Shown: positions 1 through 9,056, counted from the stretch's first letter. The stretch: DNA of 64,000 nt from Streptomyces sp. NRRL S-1022 (GCF_000720135.1 NZ_JOIU01000017.1:62001-126000), one strand, 5' to 3'. Program-made: numbers and translations. Notes: a model not told the origin generated them from the sequence alone.

Positions 1-207
1 GACCGCCACCTGGTCATCGGGCTCGACGAGGGCATCGCCGCCGGCATGCCGGACACGTTCCCCGACCAGACCTTCGAGAACGTCTGGCTCGACTCCGCCC
101 CGGGCGACTACTGGCGCAGTCGCGAGTACCCGCTGCGCTTCGGCGACCTCGACCCGGTCATCGCCTCCGAGATCCTCGCCGACCTCACCGAGGTGACCGC
201 CAAGTGA
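1..207 (+). CDS. DUF4132-family protein, C-terminal end only (yehI-like)
   Basis: Only the last 68 codons lie in the window; the reading frame is open from base 1 and stops with TGA at 205-207. The residues end with a stretch reading FGDLDPVIASEILADL, which resembles the closing segment I know from DUF4132 (MolR/YehI) proteins. The next gene starts at a GTG inside this stop region, so the two are translationally coupled. The main support is context: the four genes that follow (MoxR ATPase, DUF5682, VWA, SWIM) match the E. coli order yehI-yehL-yehM-yehP-yehQ. No activity can be read from the fragment. The assignment rests mostly on synteny. Confidence 0.6.
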   Translation, partial: DRHLVIGLDEGIAAGMPDTFPDQTFENVWLDSAPGDYWRSREYPLRFGDLDPVIASEILADLTEVTAK

Positions 208-1301
208 CCGCCACCGTCGAAGAAACCGGCGAGGCGCTGCTCCAGCGCCCGCCCGCCGAGGTCCGGTACGCCGCCGAACTGGCCGCCCTGCGCGCCGCGG
301 ACACCGACCCCCGCCCGCCCGGCTGGCAGCTGAGCCTGCGCGCGGCCCGCCGCTTCATCGTCGGCGACGAACCGGCCGGCATCAGCCGCAAGTTCGTCGG
401 CAACGTCTCCCTGGTCGAGCGCGCCCTGGTGACCCTGGCCACCAACCGCGGCCTGATGCTCGTCGGCGAGCCCGGCACCGCCAAGTCGCTGCTGTCGGAG
501 CTGATCGCGGCGGCCGTCAGCGGCAGCAGCGCGCTCACCGTCCAGGGCGGCGCGGCCACCACCGAGGACCAGATCAAGTACTCCTGGAACTACGCGCTGC
601 TGGTCTCGGAGGGCCCCTCCGCGCGTTCCCTGGTGCCCGCGCCCATGCTGCGCGGCATGGTCGAAGGGCGGATCGTACGGTTCGAGGAGATCACCCGCTG
701 CCCGCTGGAGGTACAGGACTGCCTGCTGTCCCTGCTCTCCGACCGCGTCATCACCCTTCCCGAACTGGACGGACCCGACGGCCTGGTCTTCGCCCGGCAG
801 GGGTTCAACGTCATCGCCACCGCCAACACCCGCGACCGGGGCGTCAACGAGATGAGCGCCGCCCTCAAACGGCGCTTCAACTTCGAGACCGTGCTGCCCA
901 TCGCCGACTTCGAGACCGAGCTCGCCCTGGTCGGGGCCGAGGCCGCGGCGCTGCTGCGGCAGTCCGGGGTGGAGCCGCCGCCGCGCCGGGACGTGCTGGA
1001 GGTACTGGTCGGCACCTTCCGCGAACTGCGGGGCACCGCGGGGCGCGGCGAGCGGATGTCGACGGTGATGAGCACCGCCGAGGCCGTTTCCGTGGCCCAC
1101 GCGGTGGGGGTGCGGGCCTGGTTCCTGCGCGGCGAGCCCGGCGGTGCCGCCGACGTCGTGTCCTGCCTGGCGGGTACGGCCGCCAAGGACAGCCCGGAGG
1201 ACCTCGCCCGGCTGCGCCGCTTCCTGGAACAGGAGGCACCGCACCGGCCCGGCCCGCAGTGGCAGGCCCTGCACGAGGCCCGCCACCTCCTGGCCGACTG
1301 A
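204..1301 (+). CDS. MoxR-family AAA+ ATPase (yehL-like)
   Basis: A 365-residue AAA+ ATPase of the MoxR type, cytoplasmic. The Walker A loop GEPGTAKS is at residues 88-95, followed by a Walker B-type RFEEITRC segment, a sensor stretch IATANTRDRG, and an arginine-rich KRRFNFE motif. MoxR ATPases usually act with a VWA-domain partner as a chaperone or insertase-like remodelling pair, and that partner lies two genes downstream. GTG at 204 was chosen as start because it overlaps the upstream TGA as GTGA and leaves a full-length ATPase. The gene ends in TGATG, overlapping the DUF5682 start. The ATPase identity is secure; the substrate is unknown. Confidence 0.9.
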   Translation: MTATVEETGEALLQRPPAEVRYAAELAALRAADTDPRPPGWQLSLRAARRFIVGDEPAGISRKFVGNVSLVERALVTLATNRGLMLVGEPGTAKSLLSELIAAAVSGSSALTVQGGAATTEDQIKYSWNYALLVSEGPSARSLVPAPMLRGMVEGRIVRFEEITRCPLEVQDCLLSLLSDRVITLPELDGPDGLVFARQGFNVIATANTRDRGVNEMSAALKRRFNFETVLPIADFETELALVGAEAAALLRQSGVEPPPRRDVLEVLVGTFRELRGTAGRGERMSTVMSTAEAVSVAHAVGVRAWFLRGEPGGAADVVSCLAGTAAKDSPEDLARLRRFLEQEAPHRPGPQWQALHEARHLLAD

Positions 1302-3664
1302 TGCCGGCCACGACAGCGCCCGCCGTCTTCCTCGGCGTGCGCCACCACTCCCCGGCCTGCGCGCGGCTGGTCGCCGACACGATCCGGACGCTGCGGCCGG
1401 CGTGGGTGCTGGTGGAGGGCCCGGCGGACATGAACGACCGGATGGACGAACTGCTGCTCGGGCACACGCTGCCCGTCGCCGTGTTCAGCCACTACCGCGA
1501 CGACCGGCGCGTGGCCACGTCCTGGACACCGCTGTGCGACTACTCCCCGGAATGGATCGCGCTGCGCGAGGGGCGGGCGGCCGGCGCCGAGGTGCGCTTC
1601 ATCGACCTGCCCGCCTGGCACCCGGCCGTCGCCGGCCGCACCGACCGGTACGCCAACCGCTACGCGGACGCGGAGGCGCGGTACGCCGAGGCCACGCACA
1701 GGCTGTGCGAGCACTTCGCCGTCGACTCCGTGGACGCCCTGTGGGACGGGCTGTTCGAAGTCACCGGGCCGGGTACGGACCCGCAGGAGCTGCGCGCCCG
1801 GCTCGACGCCTACTTCGAACTGGTGCGCGGCGACGCGGAGGCGGACCCCGCGGACCGGGCGCGCGAGGAGTACATGGCCGCCTGGGTGCGGGCCGCGCTG
1901 GCCCGCACCGGCGACCGCCCGGTCCTGGTGGTCACCGGCGGCTTCCACCAGCCCGCCCTGCGGGCACTGTCCGCACGGCACGGGGCCGCCGCGGCCCCGG
2001 CCGGCTGGCCCGCGGTGCCCGAGCCGCCCGACGGAGCGCTCGGCGGCAGCTTCCTCGTGCCCTACTCCTTCCGGCAGCTGGACGCCTTCGCCGGATACCA
2101 GTCCGGCATGCCCTCGCCCGGCTACTACCAGCGGCTGTGGGAGACGGGTCCGCCGGCGGCCGGGCAGGGTCTGCTGCGGGCGGTCACCGAGCGGCTGCGG
2201 ACCCGCGGGATCCCGCTGTCCACGGCCGGCCTGATCGCCGCCCGCTCGCTGTCCCAGGGGCTGGCCCAGCTGCGCGGCCACCCGTACGAGACGCGGGTGG
2301 ACGTCCTCGACGGCCTGGCCGGCGCGCTGATCACCGACGACCTGGACCGGCCACTGCCGTGGACGACGCGGGGCACCCTCGGCGCGGGCACCCATCCGGT
2401 CGTGGTGGAGATGGTCGCCGCCTGCACCGGCGAGGCCGTGGGCCGGCTGCACCCGGACACCCCCCTGCCCCCGCTGGTGCACGACGTGGCCGGCCGGCTC
2501 GCCCGCCTGGCGCTCGCCGACGTCACCGCGCCGGTCACCCTGGACCTGACGAAGGAGCGGGGCCTGGCCCGCAGCCGCACCCTGCACCGGCTGCGCGTCC
2601 TGGGCGTCCCCGGCTTCACCCGCGTCTCCGGACCGGCCCACGGGGCCGACCCGGTGTTCACCGAGGTGTGGGAGCCGGGCCCGGTGGCCGGCCGGGAGGC
2701 CGCGCTCATCGAGGCCGGTGCCTACGGGGCACGCCTGGACGAAGCCGCCGCGGCGCTGCTCGGCGAGCGGACGCACGCGGCGGGCCCCGAGCTCGGGGCG
2801 CTGGCCGGGCTGCTGTTCGACGCCGTGCTGTGCGGGGCCGGGCCGCTCTGCGCCGACCTGCTGACGGCGCTCGCGGTCCGGGTGGGGCAGGCCGGCGACC
2901 TCGGCCGGCTGGGCGAGGTGCTGTCGGCGGCGCTGGGCCTGTGGCGGCACGACCGGGTGTTCGGCGTGGCCCGGGACGGGCTGCTGGGCCGGGTGGTGGG
3001 CAGTGCCGCCGACCGGGTGTTCTGGCTGGCGGAAGGGCTGCACGGCGGCCCCGGGGCGGACCTGGCGGTGGTGCGCGCGCTGGCGGCCGCCCGGGACGCG
3101 CTGCGCCACGCCCCCGCCCTGCTGTCGGTCGGCCCGGAGGCCGCCGCCGAGGCCGCCGCCCGTATCAGCCGCGACCCGCGCGCCCCGGCCGCACTGCGCG
3201 GAGCCGCCTTCGGCCTGCGCTGGGCGCTGGGCGTCCCGGACGACCCCGGGCCGGTGGTGCAGGCGCTCGCCGCGGCCGCGGTGGACACCCTCGGCGACTG
3301 GCTGACCGGCCTGTTCGCGGTGGCCCGCGAGGAGGTGGCCCACGGCACGACGACCGGCGGCGGCTCCCTGATCGACCTCGTGGACGGGGTCGTATCGGCG
3401 CTGCCCGAGGGCGACTTCCTCGTCGGACTGCCCGCGCTGCGCCAGGCCTTCGCCTTCTTCCCGCCCCGCGAACGCGAGCGCATCGCCGAGCGCTTGCTGC
3501 ACCGCCGCCGGCTGCGCGGCTCGGCCCGCTCCCTGCTGCGCACCCCCGCCGACCCCCTGCTGCTGGCCCGCGCCAGAGCCCTGGAGGAGAACGTGACCCG
3601 ACTGCTCGACCGCCACGGCCTGGCGGCACCCGCCCCCGCTCCTCGCCCGGAGGCGACCGGATGA
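1301..3664 (+). CDS. DUF5682-family protein (yehM-like), possible EreA/TraB-type hydrolase
   Basis: A 787-residue protein with no signal peptide or clear membrane segment. It starts at ATG 1301 within the TGATG junction with the ATPase gene; a longer in-frame start at 1259 would add 14 low-complexity residues and was rejected. It opens with GVRHHSPACAR (residues 12-22), then LVEGPADMND, FIDLPAWHP and, later, TGGFHQPAL. The two GxxH motifs and the EGP glutamate look like the sparse signature of the EreA/TraB/TIKI superfamily, so a metal-dependent hydrolase is an inference worth testing. The C-terminal half is Ala/Leu/Arg-rich and probably helical. The end overlaps the VWA start as ATGA. The role in the cassette is unknown. 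Confidence 0.8.
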   Translation: MPATTAPAVFLGVRHHSPACARLVADTIRTLRPAWVLVEGPADMNDRMDELLLGHTLPVAVFSHYRDDRRVATSWTPLCDYSPEWIALREGRAAGAEVRFIDLPAWHPAVAGRTDRYANRYADAEARYAEATHRLCEHFAVDSVDALWDGLFEVTGPGTDPQELRARLDAYFELVRGDAEADPADRAREEYMAAWVRAALARTGDRPVLVVTGGFHQPALRALSARHGAAAAPAGWPAVPEPPDGALGGSFLVPYSFRQLDAFAGYQSGMPSPGYYQRLWETGPPAAGQGLLRAVTERLRTRGIPLSTAGLIAARSLSQGLAQLRGHPYETRVDVLDGLAGALITDDLDRPLPWTTRGTLGAGTHPVVVEMVAACTGEAVGRLHPDTPLPPLVHDVAGRLARLALADVTAPVTLDLTKERGLARSRTLHRLRVLGVPGFTRVSGPAHGADPVFTEVWEPGPVAGREAALIEAGAYGARLDEAAAALLGERTHAAGPELGALAGLLFDAVLCGAGPLCADLLTALAVRVGQAGDLGRLGEVLSAALGLWRHDRVFGVARDGLLGRVVGSAADRVFWLAEGLHGGPGADLAVVRALAAARDALRHAPALLSVGPEAAAEAAARISRDPRAPAALRGAAFGLRWALGVPDDPGPVVQALAAAAVDTLGDWLTGLFAVAREEVAHGTTTGGGSLIDLVDGVVSALPEGDFLVGLPALRQAFAFFPPRERERIAERLLHRRRLRGSARSLLRTPADPLLLARARALEENVTRLLDRHGLAAPAPAPRPEATG

Positions 3665-4860
3665 GCCCCGCACCGCCCGACCCGGTTCCGGCACCGTCCG
3701 GCACGCCGGCGACCCCCGACCCCGGGCTGGAGCGCTGGCGGCTCATCCTCGGCGCCGCCGCCGAACGCCGCACCGGCCCCCTGCACGGCGCGTCCGCCGC
3801 CCGGGACGCCGCGCTGGACTGGCTGTACGGCCGCGACGAGGACCTGCGCCGCCGCGGGGTGCGCCGCGGGGCGGCCGGCTCCCGGGAGGGCGGCAGCGGA
3901 CCGTCCCAGCCGACCGCCGTGGACTGGCTCGACGACATCCACCGGCTGTTCCCGAAGGAGACCGTGGAGAGGCTGGAACGCGACGCGGTGGAGCAGTACG
4001 AGGTCCACGAGATCGTCACCGACCCCGACGTCCTCGCCCGCGTCGAGCCCAGCCAGACCCTGCTGCGGGCCGTCCTGCGCACCAAGCACCTGATGAACCC
4101 GCAGGTGCTGGCGGCGGCCCGACGGATCGTCGAAACGGTCGTACGGCAGCTGATGGAACGCCTCCAGCCGGAGGTGCGCCGGGCGGTCACCGGCTCGCGC
4201 ACCCGCCGCCCCAGCCGGCTGCCGCTCGCCCGCGACTTCGACTTCCGCAGCACCATCCGCGCCAACCTCGCCCACTACCAGCCCGGGGAACGCCGCATCC
4301 TCATCCAGCGGCCCCACTTCCACTCCCGCACCCGCCGCCACCTGGAGCAGTGGCAGCTGGTGCTGCTGGTGGACCAGTCGGGCTCCATGGCCGGCTCGGT
4401 GATCCACTCGGCGGTCACCGCCGCCTGCCTGTGGAGCCTGCCGGGCCTGAAAACCCATCTGGTCGCCTTCGACACCGCGGTGGTGGACCTGACCTCCGAG
4501 GTGACGGACCCGGTGGAGCTGCTGATGCGGGTGCAGCTCGGCGGCGGCACCGACATCGCCCGCGCCGTCGACTACGGCGCCTCGCTCGTGGAGAACCCGC
4601 GGCGCACGATCGTCGCCCTCGTCTCCGACTTCTACGAGGGCGGCGACCCGTTCCGTCTGGTGCGCACCGTGCGGCAGCTGGTCGAGCAGGGCACCACCGT
4701 GCTGTGCCTGGCCGCCCTGGACGAGGCCGCCGACCCCGTCTACGACCGCGACCTGGCCGGCCGGCTGGCCGCGGTGGGCGCCCCGGTGGGGGCGATGACG
4801 CCGGGCCGGCTCGCGGAGTTCGTCGCGGAGCGGATCGGCCGCGGAGGACAGGCCCGGTGA
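3661..4860 (+). CDS. VWA (CoxE-like) domain protein (yehP-like)
   Basis: A 399-residue protein with a proline-rich N-terminus, a charged helical middle region and a C-terminal von Willebrand A domain. The MIDAS metal site is complete: DQSGS begins at residue 238, with GGGTD further on and an SDF segment after the next strand. VWA proteins of this kind bind a divalent metal and partner with MoxR ATPases such as the one two genes upstream. ATG 3661 overlaps the DUF5682 stop as ATGA and was preferred over the long upstream in-frame extension. There is no signal peptide, so it is cytoplasmic. It ends in GTGA, coupling it to the SWIM gene. Confidence 0.88.
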   Translation: MSPAPPDPVPAPSGTPATPDPGLERWRLILGAAAERRTGPLHGASAARDAALDWLYGRDEDLRRRGVRRGAAGSREGGSGPSQPTAVDWLDDIHRLFPKETVERLERDAVEQYEVHEIVTDPDVLARVEPSQTLLRAVLRTKHLMNPQVLAAARRIVETVVRQLMERLQPEVRRAVTGSRTRRPSRLPLARDFDFRSTIRANLAHYQPGERRILIQRPHFHSRTRRHLEQWQLVLLVDQSGSMAGSVIHSAVTAACLWSLPGLKTHLVAFDTAVVDLTSEVTDPVELLMRVQLGGGTDIARAVDYGASLVENPRRTIVALVSDFYEGGDPFRLVRTVRQLVEQGTTVLCLAALDEAADPVYDRDLAGRLAAVGAPVGAMTPGRLAEFVAERIGRGGQAR

Positions 4861-6809
4861 CCCGCTCCGACCTGCTGGCCCTGACACCCGACACGCTCGC
4901 CTCGCTCGCCAACCGGGGCCTGGTCAAGCGCGCCGACAAGGACCTCGCGGCCGGCTCCGGACCGGAGGTGACCACCGGCGACGACGGCACCGTACGCGGC
5001 ACCTTCCCGGACGGCACCGTGACCGTGCTGCCGCCGGGCCGCGGCCTGGACGCGGCCGACTGCACCTGCGCCGCGGCGGCAATGTGCCGGCACCGGATCG
5101 CCCTGGTGCTGGCCTACCAGCGCGGCGCGCCGCAGCAGCCGCCGGCGGCCGGGGAACCGCTGGTGGACTGGTCGCCCGGCGCGTTCGACGACGACGCGCT
5201 GGCCGCCGCGCTGGGCCGCACCGCCCTGACCGCCGCCCAGCGCGTCCGCGCCCGCGGCTACACCGCCCGCGTGCACCGCCCCACCGCCGACGACCCGGTA
5301 CCCCGCGTGGAACTGCCCACCTGCACCGTCCGCTTTCCCGTTCCGCGCGCGCTGGGCTACGCCCTCACGGACGCGGCCGCCGCCCTGCGCGGCGAGGTCG
5401 TCACCCTCGCCGTGTGGGCCTTCCGCGCGGCGGACGCCCAGCGGACGACCGAGGTGTGCGTCGGCGGCCGTACGACCACGCCCCCGGCGGCCGTCGAGGC
5501 GATGCGCGCGGCCCTGGCGCTCGCCGACGAACTCCTCCTGGACGGCGTGCGGCACGCAGGCCCGGTCTTCGCCGGCTCGCTCCGCCGCGCCGGGCGCGCC
5601 CTGGCCGCCACCTCCCTGCACTGGCCCGCGGGCGCGGTCGACGAGCTACGGGAACAACTCGACGCCTACACGGCCCGCGAGACCCGCTACACCCCCGAAC
5701 GCCTGGCCCTGCTCCTCGCCGAACTCCACGCCCGGCACCGCGCCGCCGGCCACGACCCGGCCGGCGTGCTGGGCACCGCGGAGGCACCCGTGACTCCGCT
5801 GCGACGGGTACGGCTGGTGGCGCTCGGCTGCCGGATCGGCGGCACCGCCCGGGACCGTACGGCCGAGACGTACTTCGCGCACGCCGACGCCGGCATCGCC
5901 CTGGTCCTGCGCAGCCGCTGGGACCTGACGGAAGACCAGCGGCCCACGGGCCACGACCTGTCCGGGCGCCGCCTGCTCGGCTCACCGCTGCACGCGCTGG
6001 CCACCGCGAACGTCGTCAGCGAACACACCACGCGCGCCGCCGACCGCACGGTCACCCTCTCCCGCGGCCGCATCGCCGCCACGAGCGTCACGCCGGCCGG
6101 CTCGGCCTGGACGGAACTGCCCCGGACCCTGCTGGTGCGGGACACCGCCGCACACCTGCGGGCGGCCGGCGAGCGCCCGCCGCGACTGATCCGCCCGCGC
6201 GTCGCGGCGGACGACGTACGCGTGGTCATGGTGGACGCCGTCGAGGAGATCGGCTACGACCCCGCCGCGCAACGCCTCGAAGCGGTGCTCCGCGACCCGG
6301 CGGGCAACGGCGTCCACCTCCACGCCGAGTACAACCCGCTGTGCCCCGGCGGCCTCGACGCGCTGGCCGCGGCGCTGGCCGACGACGGGATCCGTGCCGT
6401 CAGCGGCATGCTGGGCCGCTCCCGCGGCCGTACCGTGCTGGACCCGCTCGCCGTGCTGACCGCCGACGGCGTGACCGTCCCCGACCTGGCCCCCGGCGCC
6501 GGCGACAGCGCGCTCGAAGCGGCCGGGCACCGCCCGTCCGACCCGGTCACCGCGGCCCTGCGGGCGGCGCTCATGGCCCTCGCGGACGCGGCCCACCAGG
6601 GCCTGCGTCACCTGACCCCCGCGACCCGCACCGCCCTCACCGACGGAGCGGACCGGCTGCGCCGCACCGGCCTGAACGGCGCGGCAGCCCGCCTGGACGA
6701 CCTGACCCGCACCCTGCACGAGGAGGGAGCCCCCGCCGCCGTCCCGCACTGGGTGACGGCCCAGATCCGGCTGACGACCACCCTGGACCTGCACCAGGAG
6801 GACGGCTGA
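4857..6809 (+). CDS. SWIM zinc-finger family protein (yehQ-like)
   Basis: A 650-residue cytoplasmic protein with an N-terminal SWIM zinc finger: C69-x-C71-x5-C77-x-H79, the classical CxCx(n)CxH pattern. SWIM fingers bind DNA or proteins. The rest is Ala/Arg-rich and not recognisable by eye. The GTG start at 4857 sits within the VWA stop (GTGA), so this is the fifth member of the same coupled operon and probably its last, since the next gene lies on the opposite strand 43 bases on. Within the cassette it would be a plausible adaptor or nucleic-acid sensor for the MoxR-VWA pair; that is inference. Confidence 0.88.
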   Translation: MTRSDLLALTPDTLASLANRGLVKRADKDLAAGSGPEVTTGDDGTVRGTFPDGTVTVLPPGRGLDAADCTCAAAAMCRHRIALVLAYQRGAPQQPPAAGEPLVDWSPGAFDDDALAAALGRTALTAAQRVRARGYTARVHRPTADDPVPRVELPTCTVRFPVPRALGYALTDAAAALRGEVVTLAVWAFRAADAQRTTEVCVGGRTTTPPAAVEAMRAALALADELLLDGVRHAGPVFAGSLRRAGRALAATSLHWPAGAVDELREQLDAYTARETRYTPERLALLLAELHARHRAAGHDPAGVLGTAEAPVTPLRRVRLVALGCRIGGTARDRTAETYFAHADAGIALVLRSRWDLTEDQRPTGHDLSGRRLLGSPLHALATANVVSEHTTRAADRTVTLSRGRIAATSVTPAGSAWTELPRTLLVRDTAAHLRAAGERPPRLIRPRVAADDVRVVMVDAVEEIGYDPAAQRLEAVLRDPAGNGVHLHAEYNPLCPGGLDALAAALADDGIRAVSGMLGRSRGRTVLDPLAVLTADGVTVPDLAPGAGDSALEAAGHRPSDPVTAALRAALMALADAAHQGLRHLTPATRTALTDGADRLRRTGLNGAAARLDDLTRTLHEEGAPAAVPHWVTAQIRLTTTLDLHQEDG

Positions 6810-6852
6810 CCGGCTGACGGCCCTCGGGACGCTCGGCGGGGCGCGGTGATCC

Positions 6853-7182
6853 TCAGAACGCGCCCAGGTCCGCGGCGGCCCAGTGCTCCGGCCGCATGTG
6901 GACGAGGAAGTGCTCGCCGAGGTGCTCCCGGTCGTACTCCACGAACGCGGCGACCTTCTCCTGCGGGAGGTAGCGCGCCGCCATCTCCCAGGACCGCTCG
7001 CGGCTGTCCGGGGCCGTCCGGGTGACCGGCCCCTCCACCCACACATAGCGCACGGAGGGCTGCGTGCGCTCGTACCAGATGGGAACCGTCAGCGGGGCGC
7101 GGTCCGGCCGTTCGACGACCGACAGGGCGCCGATGTGAGGCTCCGCCAGGAACTGTTCGCGTTCATGTAAGGAGAGAGTCAC
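6853..7182 (-). CDS. Shortened PPOX-family (FMN/F420 pyridoxamine oxidase-like) protein
   Basis: A 109-residue protein with the start of a pyridoxamine 5'-phosphate oxidase-like fold (REQFLAEPHIGALSVV, then PLTVPIWYE) and its end (YVWVEGPV, then RYLP). Family members are about 130-140 residues: the segment normally found between VPIWYE and YVxVEGPV, which holds the SRKAR-type cofactor-binding stretch, is missing without any frameshift. This may leave a fold unable to bind flavin in the usual way. The start is GTG 7182 with no Shine-Dalgarno sequence, but TTAGGCT lies 7 bases upstream, so the message may be leaderless. Codon 5 is TTA, implying dependence on the bldA tRNA. Confidence 0.75.
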   Translation of the reverse strand: MTLSLHEREQFLAEPHIGALSVVERPDRAPLTVPIWYERTQPSVRYVWVEGPVTRTAPDSRERSWEMAARYLPQEKVAAFVEYDREHLGEHFLVHMRPEHWAAADLGAF

Positions 7183-7221
7183 AGGGTCGAGCCTAACGCC
7201 GGTCGCCGCCTGGACGCCGGG

Positions 7222-7437
7222 TCATCCGGTTCCGCGGTCCAGCACCCGGCGGGCCGCCTCGGCCTCCGCCGCCACCGGGGACAACTCGTCGAGGGTGTCG
7301 AGTTCGTCGTCCGCCTCCAGTTCCCGCTCCCAGGCGGCGGCGAGCTGCTCCTGTTCCTCGCGCGGCTTCGCACCGACGGCCTCCCGGTGCTCCGGGTCCA
7401 GCGCCGTCAGGAATCGTTCGACGGGATCCTTCGGCAT
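7222..7437 (-). CDS. Small acidic hypothetical protein
   Basis: A 71-residue, strongly acidic, Glu/Ala-rich protein, predicted mostly helical, with no membrane segment or cysteine. The ATG at 7437 follows an AAGGAG ribosome binding site by a few bases, which supports it as a real gene; the reading frame continues far upstream inside the MFS gene, but that part is antisense-free noise. It lies about 100 bases downstream of the MFS transporter on the same strand and could be its second cistron. No function recognised. Confidence 0.65.
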   Translation of the reverse strand: MPKDPVERFLTALDPEHREAVGAKPREEQEQLAAAWERELEADDELDTLDELSPVAAEAEAARRVLDRGTG

Positions 7438-7538
7438 GCAGTGCTCCTTGTCGCCGCTCGCGGTGCCGCTCCCGCCCCAGCATGGCCAACCGAGCCCGCA
7501 CCCGCCGCCCGACACGGCCCCGGACCACCCTGATGGCG

Positions 7539-9056
7539 TCAGGTCTGCCGGGCGTGCACCGGGTCGTTGGCGACCTCCTCCGGACACTTGCGGCGGGACC
7601 GGTTCGTCCGCCGGTCGCGCCGCCAGTCGGCCGTCGCCAGCGCCAGCGACGCCGCCATGCCGACGAGGGCGGCGCCCAGCGCGGTGACGAGCGCGCCGCG
7701 ATAGTCGTGGCTCCTGCCGAGCACCAGGTAGAACAGGCCGGGCAGGGCGGCGGTCCCCAGCGCCGCACCCAGCCGCTGCCCGGTCTGCAGCGCGCCGCCC
7801 GCCGCGCCCGCCATGCGCACGGGCACGTCCCGCAGGGTCATCGTGATGTTGGGGGAGACCACGAAACCGCTGCCGATGCCGCCGAGGAAGAGGACCGGAG
7901 CGGCGAGCCAGGGCGCCATGTGCAGGGGCGCGAAGCGCAGCAGCAGCGCGGCGCCGCCCAGGCCTGCGAGCACGCCCGCGAGACCGCACACGGTGAGCAG
8001 GCGCCCGAACCGTTCCACCAGCCGGCCCGAGACCACGGCCGCGCTCGCCGAACCCACCGCGAAGGGGGTCACGGCCAGGCCGGACCGGAGCGGGGAGAAG
8101 TCCAGGCCGCGCTGGTAGAAGAGGGCGAACACCAGCCAGACGCCGCTGAAACCGACGAAGTACAGCGTGCCGATGCCGGCGCCGACGGCGTAGCCGCGCA
8201 CGGTGCTGAACAGCCGCGGGTCGAGCAGCGGCTGGACGCCCCGGGCGACGAGGCGGTGCTGCCACCAGGTGAAGGCGGCGAGTACCGCCGCCCCGGCCGG
8301 GAACAGCCACCACAGCCGGCGCAGGCCGCCGGAGTCCGCCTGGACCAGCGGATACATGAGCGCCAGGACGCCCAGCCCGAGCAGCAGCACGCCGGCCACA
8401 TCCAGCCGGCCCCGAGCGGAGCGCCGGACGCGGGGCAGCAGCCGGCGGCCGAGGAGGACGGCCAGGATGCCGATGGGGACGTTGACGTAGAAGATCCACC
8501 GCCAGCCCTGGGGGCCGGAGGCGAGGGCGAGGATGGCGCCGCCGGTGATCGGGCCGGCGGCGGAGGAGATGCCGACGGTGGCGCCGAAGAAACCGAAGGC
8601 GCGACCGCGCTCGGCGCCGCGGAACATCTGCTGGATCAGCGCCGAGTTCTGCGGCGCCATGAAGCCCGCCGCCAGGCCCTGGGCGAGCCGGGCCACCACC
8701 AGCAGCGTGATGTCCGGTGCCGCCCCGCAGGCCGCGCTGCAGAGCACGAAGCCGCTCAGGGCCAGCAGGAAGATCCGGCGCCGGTCCAGGGCGTCACCGA
8801 GGCGGCCCGCGGTGACCAGGGCGAGCGCGAAGGTCAGGGCGTATCCGGAGACCACCCACTGCACCTGCGCGGCGGAGGCGTGCAGCTCGCGCTGGATGGT
8901 GGGCAGGGCGACCGCCACGATCGTCACGTCCAGCAGGCTCATGAAGCCGGCCACCAGGGTGACCCACAGGGCACGCCACCGCTGCGGATCCGGCTCGTAC
9001 CCGGCCTCCTGCGGGCCCGGGGCCGGATCGCCGGCTGCGGATGCAGACGCTGTCAC
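7539..9056 (-). CDS. MFS drug-exporter-like permease, DHA2 family (EmrB/QacA type)
   Basis: A 505-residue integral membrane protein of the major facilitator superfamily. Early in the chain is SLLDVTIVAVALPTI, the typical TM1 motif of the DHA2 (14-helix) drug:proton antiporters, followed by TAGRLGDALDRRR, the motif A loop between TM2 and TM3, and later GPITGG, a motif C-like stretch. The GTG start at 9056 is 9 bases after GGGAGGAG; the open frame runs 21 codons further upstream but without a ribosome binding site. No regulator gene is adjacent, so the substrate cannot be guessed. The small acidic protein downstream may be co-transcribed. Confidence 0.88.
   Translation of the reverse strand: MTASASAAGDPAPGPQEAGYEPDPQRWRALWVTLVAGFMSLLDVTIVAVALPTIQRELHASAAQVQWVVSGYALTFALALVTAGRLGDALDRRRIFLLALSGFVLCSAACGAAPDITLLVVARLAQGLAAGFMAPQNSALIQQMFRGAERGRAFGFFGATVGISSAAGPITGGAILALASGPQGWRWIFYVNVPIGILAVLLGRRLLPRVRRSARGRLDVAGVLLLGLGVLALMYPLVQADSGGLRRLWWLFPAGAAVLAAFTWWQHRLVARGVQPLLDPRLFSTVRGYAVGAGIGTLYFVGFSGVWLVFALFYQRGLDFSPLRSGLAVTPFAVGSASAAVVSGRLVERFGRLLTVCGLAGVLAGLGGAALLLRFAPLHMAPWLAAPVLFLGGIGSGFVVSPNITMTLRDVPVRMAGAAGGALQTGQRLGAALGTAALPGLFYLVLGRSHDYRGALVTALGAALVGMAASLALATADWRRDRRTNRSRRKCPEEVANDPVHARQT

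Noticed and set aside
108..1286. Long minus-strand frame opposite the MoxR gene
   Set aside because: It is the mirror of a GC-biased coding frame; the plus-strand protein has Walker motifs and coupled neighbours.
590..3694. 1034-codon minus-strand frame
   Set aside because: Arg/Gly/Pro/Gln-rich sequence opposite DUF5682, with no ribosome binding site or recognisable domain.
2722..4887. 721-codon minus-strand frame opposite the VWA gene
   Set aside because: Antisense shadow; the plus strand carries the complete MIDAS motif.
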